Notes under the pieces: model-generated
What the model was told of the DNA's origin: nothing
Databases searched by the model: none
The model's input: only the letters and a program-made list of their open reading frames with translations
Assembly (NCBI GenBank): GCA_016213125.1
Contig: JACRBR010000195.1
Location: 1 to 32,306 of the forward strand
Origin: Chloroflexota bacterium
GTDB taxonomy: Bacteria; Chloroflexota; Dehalococcoidia; DSTF01; JACRBR01
Reading direction: 5' to 3'
Length of the DNA stretch: 32,306 nt
Translations under genes and position numbers: made by a program
In this document: positions 1 through 7,019 of the stretch, piece by piece
Layout of the letters: each line of letters begins with the position of its first letter
Numbering within the stretch: the first letter of the stretch is position 1

Positions 1-655
1 GCGTCTGCTCATTCCTAACGGCCTCGCCGTCGGCGTCGGCTATGCCGGCTTCATCGTCGATACCGCCTTTGCGTCCGGCGCCCGCGAGGACGCCGCGCTT
101 CCCGCCATCCAGAACGCCTGGCTCCTCGCCGGCCTCCCCATCGCGCTGCTCGGTCAGGCCGTGGGTCAGGCGGCCTTCCCGCGCCTCGCCGCCCGCGCCG
201 AGGAACGCGACTGGCGTGGAATGCGCGCGGTGCTGGTCGGCGCGCTCGCTGCCGCGCTCGCCCTCGCCGTTCCGGCCCTGTTGTCGATGCTCTTCCTCGG
301 CCGCACAGTTGTCCGCGTCCTCTTCGAACACGGCGAGTTCGGTCCCGGCGCCGGGGACGTCACCTACGACGTCCTCTTCGCCTACGCCGTCGCCCTCCCC
401 GCCTATGTGGCCACCGAGGTCGTCACCCGCGGCCTCATCGCCATGCGCGATACACGCACGCCGCTCCTCACGAACGCCGTCCAGCTCGCGGGTCGCGTGC
501 TCATCATTGCGCTCCTGCTCGACGGGAGCGGCGTCGTTGCCATCCCCATCGCCTTCGCCGTCACCGCAACTGTTGAGACGTTCTTGCTGTCCGCCGTTCT
601 CGCCATGAAGCTGCGGTCGCGCCTGTCAGCGTCACCGGCCGCTGCGTACGCGTAG
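1..655 (+). CDS. murJ: Lipid II flippase MurJ (MviN family), C-terminal part, cut by window start
   Basis: MurJ moves the peptidoglycan precursor lipid II across the inner membrane. The open frame runs from base 2 to a TAG at 653-655, giving 217 visible residues, roughly the C-terminal 40% of a typical 500-residue MurJ. The visible part alternates hydrophobic helices with short polar loops and contains the family-like stretch LLGQAVGQAAFPRLA, then a loop with RVLFEHGEFG followed by further helices. The N-terminal part lies outside the window, so no start can be assigned. The gene ends only 4 bases before the stop codon of the convergent acyltransferase gene, and no hairpin terminator separates them, so the two transcripts probably overlap at their ends. 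Identity is secure from the motif and topology; export of another lipid-linked substrate within the MOP superfamily is the only real alternative. Confidence 0.85.
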   Translation, partial: RLLIPNGLAVGVGYAGFIVDTAFASGAREDAALPAIQNAWLLAGLPIALLGQAVGQAAFPRLAARAEERDWRGMRAVLVGALAAALALAVPALLSMLFLGRTVVRVLFEHGEFGPGAGDVTYDVLFAYAVALPAYVATEVVTRGLIAMRDTRTPLLTNAVQLAGRVLIIALLLDGSGVVAIPIAFAVTATVETFLLSAVLAMKLRSRLSASPAAAYA

Positions 656-659
656 GCCG

Positions 660-1517
660 TCACGCGTCCGGCGCGCTCCTGTCGGCGGTGAGGTCCGCCT
701 CGTACGCGCCCCAGAACTCGCGTGGCAACAGCAGCCCGATCTCGACCATCACCTGGCGCGCCAGGCGCCGATCCTCCTCCCCGGCCGGCAGCTCGTGCGT
801 CGCGCGCGTCACCCGGAAGGCGGGCCCGAAACGCGCGTGCAGCGTGCCTGCGTCGTCCTCCCATAACCCGGCGGGCAACAGCGGCTCCCGCCGCGACGCC
901 ATGCCCAAGAACCGGCCAACGCCCTCCTGCGGTTCGATCAGCCGCCCGCTCGACTCGAGCCCTTCAGGGGTGATCGCGATCGGTCCCGCGTCCAAGGCGC
1001 GCAGCAGCTCACGCAGCGCCGATGCCCGCCCCAGCCGCAACTCCTCCCGCCGCGGCATGACGACGAACCCGTACACCAGCGATACTCGCCGGAAGAGCCA
1101 TCGAATTAGCCGCATTGGGATCGGTATGGGGCCCGCGCGTAGCCCCAGGTATTCGCTCGTGAACGTCCAGCGGATTTCAGGCAGGCCCGGCCGCCGCTCC
1201 GCGATTGCGGTCGAGGCCACCATCGCGCAGTGAAACGGCCGCAGGCCCCGTCGCGAGTAGTGGTTCATCACCAGCACGAAGTTGCCGCTCTCGGGGATGT
1301 GTTCGATGCCCTCGATCCGTCGCGGGCATGCCCGGTTCGCTTCCAGCACGATCCGGCTGTCGCGCACGAAGGACCGCGAGCGGCCAAGCACCAACGAAAC
1401 CGCGAGCCCCGGCAGACGCCACATCGGCACGCTGTACATCGGCCGTCTGGCAGGGGGCGTGCCGTTTGAAGCCGTCATACACAGTCCGTCGTTCATACGG
1501 TCCAGGGCGACGGGCAT
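660..1517 (-). CDS. PlsC-like lysophospholipid acyltransferase family protein, lacking the motif I aspartate
   Basis: The 285-residue protein resembles 1-acylglycerol-3-phosphate acyltransferases, which add an acyl chain to lysophosphatidate at the membrane. Visible family features are a block ending VMNHYSRRG (His86), a later TPEG at 183-186 matching the FPEGTR-type motif III, and the following GVGRFL segment. The canonical motif I is HX4D; here the residue five after His86 is Gly91, so the catalytic Asp is absent. It may acylate an unusual acceptor or be inactive. The start at 1517 is 7 bases after the stop of the upstream lipoprotein gene, so the two are probably co-transcribed; internal ATGs (residues 8 and 14) are possible true starts because the first 30 residues look unlike the family. 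It converges on murJ. Confidence 0.65.
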   Translation of the reverse strand: MPVALDRMNDGLCMTASNGTPPARRPMYSVPMWRLPGLAVSLVLGRSRSFVRDSRIVLEANRACPRRIEGIEHIPESGNFVLVMNHYSRRGLRPFHCAMVASTAIAERRPGLPEIRWTFTSEYLGLRAGPIPIPMRLIRWLFRRVSLVYGFVVMPRREELRLGRASALRELLRALDAGPIAITPEGLESSGRLIEPQEGVGRFLGMASRREPLLPAGLWEDDAGTLHARFGPAFRVTRATHELPAGEEDRRLARQVMVEIGLLLPREFWGAYEADLTADRSAPDA

Positions 1518-1523
1518 ACGTCG

Positions 1524-2468
1524 CTACCAGTCGGGCACGTTCTCTTCCATGTCCGTCGTGAACGTCAGCCGCCGCTCGTTCTCGCCGTCCCGGTCCATCA
1601 GGTACAGCTCCGTGTTGCCGTCGCGGCGCGAGAGGAACACGAACCGCGTATCGTCCGGCGAGGTGTTGCTATAGTCGTCGAAGCTCGGATCGCTCGTCAG
1701 CCGCACGTCGTCACCGATGTCGGCGTGCCCGTCGAACGGCTGGTCGCGGGCGAACAGGTCCGTGTTCGTCGAGTCGCCGGGCGCCGCGGATGCGTATGTC
1801 AGCGTCTTCCCGTCGCGTGTGAAGTGCGGGCACACGTCGGCAGAGGGAGTCGACACGATCGTCTTCACTGACTGCGTCTCGATGTCCACCGCGTAGATGT
1901 CGATGTCGTTCCGGTCCTGTTCGATCGCGGCGAAGTACACCTGCTCGCCGTCGCGCGTCCAGGCCGGGAACTCGGAGAACTTGTACGGCCCTGCGATGTG
2001 CCTCGAGTGTCCGCCGTCCGCGTCCATCAGCGCGAGGTAGCTGCCGTCGTCCTCGACGATCTCCACGTACACGATCTGCTTCATGTCCGGCGAGTACTTC
2101 GGGCTCCACTGGTCGAGGTCGGGCGCCGTCGTAAGCCGCCGCGGATCGGAACCATCCGGTGCGATGGTGTAGATGTTGCGCTTCGGCCGCGTGTCCTTGT
2201 TCGAGACGTAGATGATGCGAGAACGGTCGGGCGCCCATGCCGGGTGTCCGCTGACCGCCTCATCGAACGTCAGCTGCTTCAGCTCGCCCGTGTCCGCGTC
2301 GACCGTCCAGACGTTCGTCGTCTGGCCCTGCCGCGCCTCGTACACGATGGGCGCACGTTCAGCAGTACCGCCGTCGCCGTTGCCATCACTGCCGCTGCAC
2401 CCGGTAGCGACCACCACCGCCGCACCCAGGGCCGCCACCGCCACCAGCTTGCCCGCCAACCGCGTCAT
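1524..2468 (-). CDS. TolB-like beta-propeller lipoprotein
   Basis: A 314-residue secreted lipoprotein. The N terminus has a charged start, a hydrophobic stretch and a lipobox (VVATGC, Cys24), so it should be acylated and anchored outside the cytoplasmic membrane. After a Gly/Asp-rich linker come repeated propeller blades of the TolB/WD40-like type, each with a pattern such as PAWAPDRSRIIYVS, SPDMKQIVYVE and FTRDGKTLTYAS, alternating with DIYAVD or LYLMDRDG strands. Such blades usually bind partner proteins or ligands; the true function is unknown. It follows argS on the same strand (64 bases) and precedes the acyltransferase (7 bases). It is one of three TolB-like genes in this window, which suggests an expanded envelope protein family rather than the TolB of a Tol-Pal system, none of whose other genes is visible. 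Confidence 0.8.
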   Translation of the reverse strand: MTRLAGKLVAVAALGAAVVVATGCSGSDGNGDGGTAERAPIVYEARQGQTTNVWTVDADTGELKQLTFDEAVSGHPAWAPDRSRIIYVSNKDTRPKRNIYTIAPDGSDPRRLTTAPDLDQWSPKYSPDMKQIVYVEIVEDDGSYLALMDADGGHSRHIAGPYKFSEFPAWTRDGEQVYFAAIEQDRNDIDIYAVDIETQSVKTIVSTPSADVCPHFTRDGKTLTYASAAPGDSTNTDLFARDQPFDGHADIGDDVRLTSDPSFDDYSNTSPDDTRFVFLSRRDGNTELYLMDRDGENERRLTFTTDMEENVPDW

Positions 2469-2490
2469 GCGTGCCTCACTGTGATCGGCA

Positions 2491-2532
2491 GCCGTCCACC
2501 GCCGACCAACGACTGACGACCAGCGCCCGTCT
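2491..2532 (-). repeat. Degenerate heptanucleotide array directly after the argS stop codon
   Basis: Reading the minus strand from the base after the argS TGA, the spacer divides into seven-base units: AGACGGG, CGCTGGT, CGTCAGT, CGTTGGT, CGGCGGT, GGACGGC. The middle four fit CGNNNGT. The register starts exactly at the first base after the stop. A similar start (CGTCAGT, AGTCGGT) follows the stop of the minus-strand gene at 10252. Confidence 0.55.
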
Positions 2533-4209
2533 TCACATCTTGTCCGGCGTGCTCATACCCATCAGCGTCAGCGCCCGCGCCAGCACGATGCGCGCCGCCT
2601 CGCACAGCCGCAGCCGCGCCTTCGAGAGCGGCATCTGCTCATCGTCCAGCACCCGGCACTCCGTGTAGAACTGGTGGAACGCCGTCGCCAGCTCCTGCGC
2701 GTAGTGCGGCAGATGGTGCGGCTCCGAGCGCTCAGCCATGAGCTGCACGAGCTCCGGGAGCTGCAGCATCTTGCGGACCAGGTCCTGCTCCATCGGGTGC
2801 GACAGCAGCGACACGTCCGCGCCCTCCGACGAGAAGCCGCGGTCACCCGCGTTTGCGATGATCCCGGCGATCCGCGCGTGCGCGTACTGCACGTAGTACA
2901 CCGGGTTCTCCGATGACTGCCGCTTCGCCAGCTCCAGGTCGAACTCCATCTGGCTGTCCGCCGACCGCGACAGGAAGAAGAAGCGCGCCGCATCCTCCCC
3001 GACCTCGTCCACGATGTCCCGGATCAGCACGATGTTCCCGGAGCGCTTCGAAAGCCGCACCAGCTCCTCGCCCCGCCGGAAGCTCACGAGCTGGTAGATC
3101 AAGATCTCCAGCCGCGCCGGTTCCACGCCCAGCGCCTGCACGGCGGCTTTCAGCCTTGAGACATGCCCCTGGTGGTCCGCCCCCCAGACGTTCAGCACCC
3201 GGTCAAACCCGCGCGTGTGGAACTTCTCGTAGTGATACGCGATGTCCGACGCGAAGTACGTCGGCCGCCCCGTGCTCCGGATGACGACGTTGTCCTTGTC
3301 CTCCCCCAGCTCGCTCGACGCGAACCACAGCGCCCCCTCTTTCTCGACGAGGAACCCCTGCTCCCGCATCCGCGCCATGGCCGTGTCGTAGACGCTCGGG
3401 CCGTCAGCCGAGTCGTACAGGGATCGCTCCCGGAACCAGACGTCGTAGTGCACGCCGAGCCGCTGCAGGTCGGCGCGGATCCCCTCGACGATCATCTCCA
3501 CCCCGCGCAGCACCATCGCCGGCGGCGGCTCGTCGATCGTCGCGTAGTCGTAGGCATCGCCGCTCTCCGCCCGGATGCGCTTCGCGATGTCGATCATGTA
3601 TTCGCCGGGGTAGCCGTCGGCCGGGATCTCCACGCTCTTCCCCAGCAACTGCTGGTATCGCGCGACCAGCGTCCGCCCGAACACCTCGGTCTGCGTGCCC
3701 GCGTCGTTCACCAGGTACTCGCGCTCGACGTGATAGCCCGCGGCCTCCAGCACCGACGCCAGCACGCTGCCGATCGCCGCGCCGCGCCCGTTGCCCGCCG
3801 TGAGCGGACCGGTGGGGTTCGCGCTCACGAACTCAACCTGCACCCGCTTGCCGTTCCCGATCGGCACGTTGCCGAAGTCCGCGCCCGCAGCCAGGATCGC
3901 GTCCACCTGCCGCGCCAGCCACGGCTCCGAGAGCCGGAAGTTCACGAAGCCGGGCGGGGCCGCCTCCGCCGCCCTCAACATCTCCGTCACCGGAATCCGC
4001 GATGCGATCGTCTTTGCCAGGTCCAGCGGGTTGGCGCGCGCCGCCCGCGCCAGCCGCAGCGGCAGGTTCGTCGCGTAGTCGCCGTGCTCCGGACGTGCCG
4101 GCGTCTCGATCACGATCTCGGGTAGCGGCACCTGCGGCAAATCGCCCGACGCCATCGCAGCGGTCGTGGCCGCCTCGATCATGCCCTCAAGGTCGTTGCG
4201 GATTGTCAT
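2533..4209 (-). CDS. argS: Arginyl-tRNA synthetase with altered HIGH motif
   Basis: Charges tRNA-Arg with arginine in the cytoplasm (class I synthetase). At 558 residues it has the usual length. Residues 1-100 form the ArgRS-specific N-terminal tRNA-binding domain. The Rossmann core begins with EFVSANPTGPL at 127-136, and the KMSKS-equivalent loop is RLSKRSG at 385-391, followed by the DIVDEVGEDAARFFFL segment. The C-terminal helical anticodon-binding domain includes NPVYYVQYAHARI. The odd point is the HIGH signature: after GPL the sequence is T137-A138-G139-N140, where HVGH is usual, so both histidines are replaced while the flanking NPTGP and GRGA are intact. The start ATG overlaps the stop of the upstream DUF402 gene (ATGA at 4206-4209), indicating coupled translation. 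Confidence 0.95.
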   Translation of the reverse strand: MTIRNDLEGMIEAATTAAMASGDLPQVPLPEIVIETPARPEHGDYATNLPLRLARAARANPLDLAKTIASRIPVTEMLRAAEAAPPGFVNFRLSEPWLARQVDAILAAGADFGNVPIGNGKRVQVEFVSANPTGPLTAGNGRGAAIGSVLASVLEAAGYHVEREYLVNDAGTQTEVFGRTLVARYQQLLGKSVEIPADGYPGEYMIDIAKRIRAESGDAYDYATIDEPPPAMVLRGVEMIVEGIRADLQRLGVHYDVWFRERSLYDSADGPSVYDTAMARMREQGFLVEKEGALWFASSELGEDKDNVVIRSTGRPTYFASDIAYHYEKFHTRGFDRVLNVWGADHQGHVSRLKAAVQALGVEPARLEILIYQLVSFRRGEELVRLSKRSGNIVLIRDIVDEVGEDAARFFFLSRSADSQMEFDLELAKRQSSENPVYYVQYAHARIAGIIANAGDRGFSSEGADVSLLSHPMEQDLVRKMLQLPELVQLMAERSEPHHLPHYAQELATAFHQFYTECRVLDDEQMPLSKARLRLCEAARIVLARALTLMGMSTPDKM

Positions 4210-4709
4210 GGGCGGTCAAATGGAAACGCGCGCTGCCGGATGAGTTGCAGGACCTCCTCCACGGCGGCACGCGCATGGTCCACTACCGCCGGAGGGTACC
4301 CCATGGCCTCACTGTGCGCGAGAAACTCGTCCTCGTCCAGCACCCGGGCTTCCTCGTCTGTGTACCAGGCCACATCCAGGTCCAGGTCGACGTACGAGAA
4401 CGCCGCTCCGTCGAATTCCACCGGCGTCGCGATGTTCACGTAGTACCAGATCCGCCCGTCCCGCTGCACCCGGGAGACGTTGTAGTGCCGATCGTCCCAG
4501 AGGTAGGTGTCCGCATGCCACTCCAGCTTCCACGGGCGTGGCTCTTCGCCCAACCGCGGCGGCGAAAGCACCGTGTCGCCCGGACGCTGCGCCAGCACGT
4601 AGAGCGGCCCCTTGTTCGCCACGAACCACGCCGGCCACCGCGCCCGCAACGAGCCGTCGTACTTGCGAATGTCGATCGGCGTCTCCCGCCCGATCAGATC
4701 GTCGTACAC
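4206..4709 (-). CDS. DUF402 domain protein
   Basis: A 167-residue soluble protein matching the DUF402 family, whose characterised members are nucleoside di/triphosphate or related phosphohydrolases with a small beta-barrel fold. Supporting segments are IWYYVNIATP, the acidic pair YVDLDLDVAWY, and VLDEDEF near the C terminus, which together form the family's acidic metal site. The start is a GTG at 4709 (translated Met-Tyr-Asp-Asp); I see no strong ribosome site. It is the first gene of the DUF402-argS pair and shares four bases with argS. The link to argS suggests a translation or RNA-related housekeeping role, but this is inference from position only. Confidence 0.8.
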   Translation of the reverse strand: MYDDLIGRETPIDIRKYDGSLRARWPAWFVANKGPLYVLAQRPGDTVLSPPRLGEEPRPWKLEWHADTYLWDDRHYNVSRVQRDGRIWYYVNIATPVEFDGAAFSYVDLDLDVAWYTDEEARVLDEDEFLAHSEAMGYPPAVVDHARAAVEEVLQLIRQRAFPFDRP

Positions 4710-4750
4710 GCCCTCAATCGTACTTCAACAGGATCCGCAAGGTGACTGTC

Positions 4751-4781
4751 GTAGGGGCGAGGCACTGCCTCGCCCTGCGGT
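4751..4781 (+). repeat. Palindromic intergenic repeat, family B copy 1
   Basis: A 31-base element beginning GTAGGGGCGAGGCA that can fold as GGGCGAGG / CCTCGCCC around a 5-base loop. It recurs at 12473-12503 with one mismatch in 31. A shorter element at 12538-12561 shares the GTAGGGGC head but has a different palindrome. All three lie between genes. Confidence 0.7.
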
Positions 4782-4828
4782 TGCACGACCATCGCCCCTG
4801 CGGCAGGACCCACCAGAACCCGAAGGGC

Positions 4829-4852
4829 GAAGGGGCCGTCCACGGCCCCTTC
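4829..4852 (-). terminator. Possible terminator hairpin after the membrane protein gene
   Basis: A perfect 11-base inverted repeat (GAAGGGGCCGT / ACGGCCCCTTC) separated by two bases, starting 28 bases downstream of the minus-strand gene that ends at 4881. There is no T-run after the stem on either strand, so intrinsic termination would be weak; it could also be a repeat-type palindrome. Confidence 0.35.
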
Positions 4853-4880
4853 AATCGCTGCTGGTTGGCGCGCCTACCCC

Positions 4881-6137
4881 CTACTGGGTCACCCCGCTGG
4901 GCGCGTCCGTCGACTTCTTCGCCGCCTGCTGCTTCTCGAACAGGTCGTTGTTCAGGTATGCAAACACGCCGTCCGGGTTTTCGCTCGTCTCCGGCGTCAC
5001 CCACACGTGCATCATCCAGCGCAGGTCCGCCGTGAACCGTCCGCCCTTTGCGACGCAGCTCGCTTCCGTCTCTCCTTCGCTCGCCCCACTGAACCCCACC
5101 AGGCACAACCCCGTGTGCGCGTGCCACAGGTCCAGGTTGCTCGCGAACCCCGCCGGCTCCGCCTCGCGTGTCACGCCGCCGATCCCCGGGACCTGCAGGA
5201 ACCACACCCCGACCAGCTTCTCCGGACCGCCGTCGATCTTGCTGAACAGCAGCCCTTCCGGCTTCGTCGGGTCGAACTTCCCATCCCGCACGTACTCGAA
5301 GTTCAGGTAGTGCTGCCCCATGAACGGGACGTCGCTCGTCGTGTTCACATACCCCGCCGCCGCGGCCTTTTCCGGCGTGTTGAGCTGTTCCGCGACCGCG
5401 TGAGCCTGCTTGATCTGCTCCCGCATCGCCGGCAGATCGGCCTTCGTCACCGTCCCTTCGGGGAACAGCGGCAGCAGCTCATCGTCCGATAGCGTCTCCA
5501 TCTGCGTGAACGTCGGCTGCTTGCCGTGGTCGTGTTCGCCACCGTTCGCTTCGCCGTTGCTCCCCTGCGTCAGCGCGCCCTCGACTTTCTCGGGATCGCT
5601 TCCTCCCGAGCCGCCGGGGTCGCCGCCGCGGATGATTCCTTCGTCCTGCAACGCGGCGGCCACGCCTGCGTCGCCCGCAGCGTCAGTGTGAGTGTGGTCG
5701 CTCGCGACGGCGTTCGCGTCGTCGTGGCTGTGGCCTACCGTCACGCCCGTCGCCCCGATGTACGTCACCGATGCGATGGACACCGTCACCAGCACTACCC
5801 ATGCCACCGTCACCGGCACCGCGCGACGTATCGCCCCTTCGGCCGTCCGCGCGCCCTTCATCGCTGCGATGCTGAACCCCGCCAGCACTGCCGCCGACGT
5901 CACCGCGAGTCCGATCCCGGCAACAAGATGGCCCGGGTTCCCCAGGCTCAGCAGCGTCTCTTCCGAGGCCCCGTTGTTGTGCCGCCATGCGTCGACCGCC
6001 AGGCCGATGAACACCACCAGCATGCCCGCGACCGCGGCCGCGAACCACGTCACGGACTCTGTCAGCCACGCCAGGTTTGCGCGCGTATCACCGCGCGCGC
6101 GCGCTCCTGCGTCTGCGTACCGATCGATACTGGCCAT
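4881..6137 (-). CDS. Three-helix membrane protein with His-rich linker and extracytoplasmic domain, unknown function
   Basis: I do not recognise a named family. The 418-residue protein has predicted membrane segments at about 30-50, 70-92 and 106-130. A His/Asp-rich stretch follows (HSHDD at 136-140, HTHTD at 148-152), then a Gly/Ser linker with a second EHDHG cluster at 201-205. The C-terminal domain (about 215-405) carries WHAHTGLC at 338-345 and WMMHVW at 374-379, plus Cys361. The His/Cys pattern suggests metal binding outside the membrane, possibly copper or a divalent ion; this is inference. I chose the ATG at 6137 because AAGGAG lies about 10 bases upstream; a longer reading frame to 6329 is made of low-quality sequence. 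It lies 52 bases after the tetR gene on the same strand and is probably co-transcribed with and controlled by it. Confidence 0.6.
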   Translation of the reverse strand: MASIDRYADAGARARGDTRANLAWLTESVTWFAAAVAGMLVVFIGLAVDAWRHNNGASEETLLSLGNPGHLVAGIGLAVTSAAVLAGFSIAAMKGARTAEGAIRRAVPVTVAWVVLVTVSIASVTYIGATGVTVGHSHDDANAVASDHTHTDAAGDAGVAAALQDEGIIRGGDPGGSGGSDPEKVEGALTQGSNGEANGGEHDHGKQPTFTQMETLSDDELLPLFPEGTVTKADLPAMREQIKQAHAVAEQLNTPEKAAAAGYVNTTSDVPFMGQHYLNFEYVRDGKFDPTKPEGLLFSKIDGGPEKLVGVWFLQVPGIGGVTREAEPAGFASNLDLWHAHTGLCLVGFSGASEGETEASCVAKGGRFTADLRWMMHVWVTPETSENPDGVFAYLNNDLFEKQQAAKKSTDAPSGVTQ

Positions 6138-6189
6138 GGTTCCCGCTCCTTCCCTGGCCCCCGTTACCCCGAGGCCTTCCCCGTGTGAA

Positions 6190-6870
6190 CTACACCGCGC
6201 TCTCAGAGCGCGCGCGCTCGGCGGGCGCGCTACCGGTATCGGTTTCCTCAGCTTCCCCGGCCAGAGGCGTGAAATACGCCACCAGCATGTCGCCGCACGC
6301 GTCCCGGTACTTCTCCCAGTCCCGACCATCGTTCAGCACGAACGCCTGGTACACCGTCATCGAGACCGCACCCACCGTGAGTTTCGTCATGATAGTGGCG
6401 TCTCCCTTGCGCACCACCCCGTTCCCCATCGCGTTGGTGATCACCTCCGCCATCGGGAGCGCGCGCTTCTCGTTGGCGTCGCGCATCCGTCGGGTCGCCG
6501 CGCTGTCCGGGTCCGTGTTCAGCACCACCAGCCGCACCAGGTCCCGGTTCGCCGCGCACGCCTCGAACACCTGGCCCACCCGCACCCGCACGGCCTGGTC
6601 CAGCGATGCTGACGTCGGCACGTCCGTCAGCGCATGCGCGATGAGCTGGTTGAACTGCTCGCTGAGCGCCGCGAACACATCCTCCTTCGACGCGAAGTAG
6701 AGGTAGATCGTTCCCAGCGCGATCCCCGCCTCCTCCGCGATGTCCGCGATCGTCGTCCCCCGGAAGCCCTGCCGGGAGAACACGGTGCGCGCGGCCGCCA
6801 GTATCTCTTCGCGCCGGGCGGTGCGAGCGGATTCGCTGCGGGTCTTGCGTTCGGCGAGGGGTCGGGACAT
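6190..6870 (-). CDS. TetR/AcrR family transcriptional repressor
   Basis: A 226-residue one-component regulator. The N-terminal helix-turn-helix covers about residues 15-60 and shows the typical EEILAAARTVFSRQGF, TTIADIAEEAGIALGTIYLYF and SKEDVFAAL segments; the remaining helices would form the ligand and dimer domain. The start at 6870 is chosen because AAGGAG lies 6 bases upstream. Just upstream is a TTGACA promoter with a perfect inverted repeat over its -10 and start site, so self-repression is likely. The following membrane protein gene is the probable co-regulated target. The length, HTH and FASKED motif are standard; the ligand cannot be told from the sequence. Confidence 0.88.
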   Translation of the reverse strand: MSRPLAERKTRSESARTARREEILAAARTVFSRQGFRGTTIADIAEEAGIALGTIYLYFASKEDVFAALSEQFNQLIAHALTDVPTSASLDQAVRVRVGQVFEACAANRDLVRLVVLNTDPDSAATRRMRDANEKRALPMAEVITNAMGNGVVRKGDATIMTKLTVGAVSMTVYQAFVLNDGRDWEKYRDACGDMLVAYFTPLAGEAEETDTGSAPAERARSESAV

Positions 6871-6886
6871 CGAAGCTCCTTGGAAC

Positions 6887-6899
6887 TGAACCACGTTCA
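6887..6899 (-). promoter_or_regulatory. Candidate TetR operator
   Basis: A perfect inverted repeat TGAAC-CAC-GTTCA centred 23 bases upstream of the tetR start codon. It touches the last base of the proposed -10 element and covers the expected transcription start, the usual position for an autorepressor site. Confidence 0.6.
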
Positions 6900-6927
6900 T
6901 TCTCATGCCGCTGGGGCACCCTGTCAA
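6899..6927 (-). promoter_or_regulatory. Sigma-70-type promoter for the tetR-membrane protein unit
   Basis: On the minus strand TTGACA (6927-6922) is followed after 17 bases by GAGAAT (6904-6899). The predicted start near 6892 gives a 22-base leader that includes the AAGGAG ribosome site. Confidence 0.6.
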
Positions 6928-6970
6928 CGGCAACGCGTGCGAATTTCGTAAAACCCCACCGCCACAACGC

Positions 6971-7004
6971 AAAGGGGGGCGCGCGTAACGTGCCCCCCTT
7001 TTCT
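6971..7004 (-). terminator. Rho-independent terminator after pnp
   Basis: A perfect 10-base stem (AAAGGGGGGC / GCCCCCCTTT) with an 11-base loop, 19 bases past the pnp stop codon. Reading the minus strand only three T follow within the stem itself, so the U-tract is short; reading the plus strand gives four T. No plus-strand gene ends here, so pnp is the likely user. Confidence 0.55.
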
Positions 7005-7019
7005 ATCGATACGCAGGAC

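Noticed and set aside
1524-2468. Reading the TolB-like lipoprotein as TolB of a Tol-Pal system
   Set aside because: No tolA, tolQ, tolR or pal nearby, and the lipobox and multiple paralogs in the window point to a different role.
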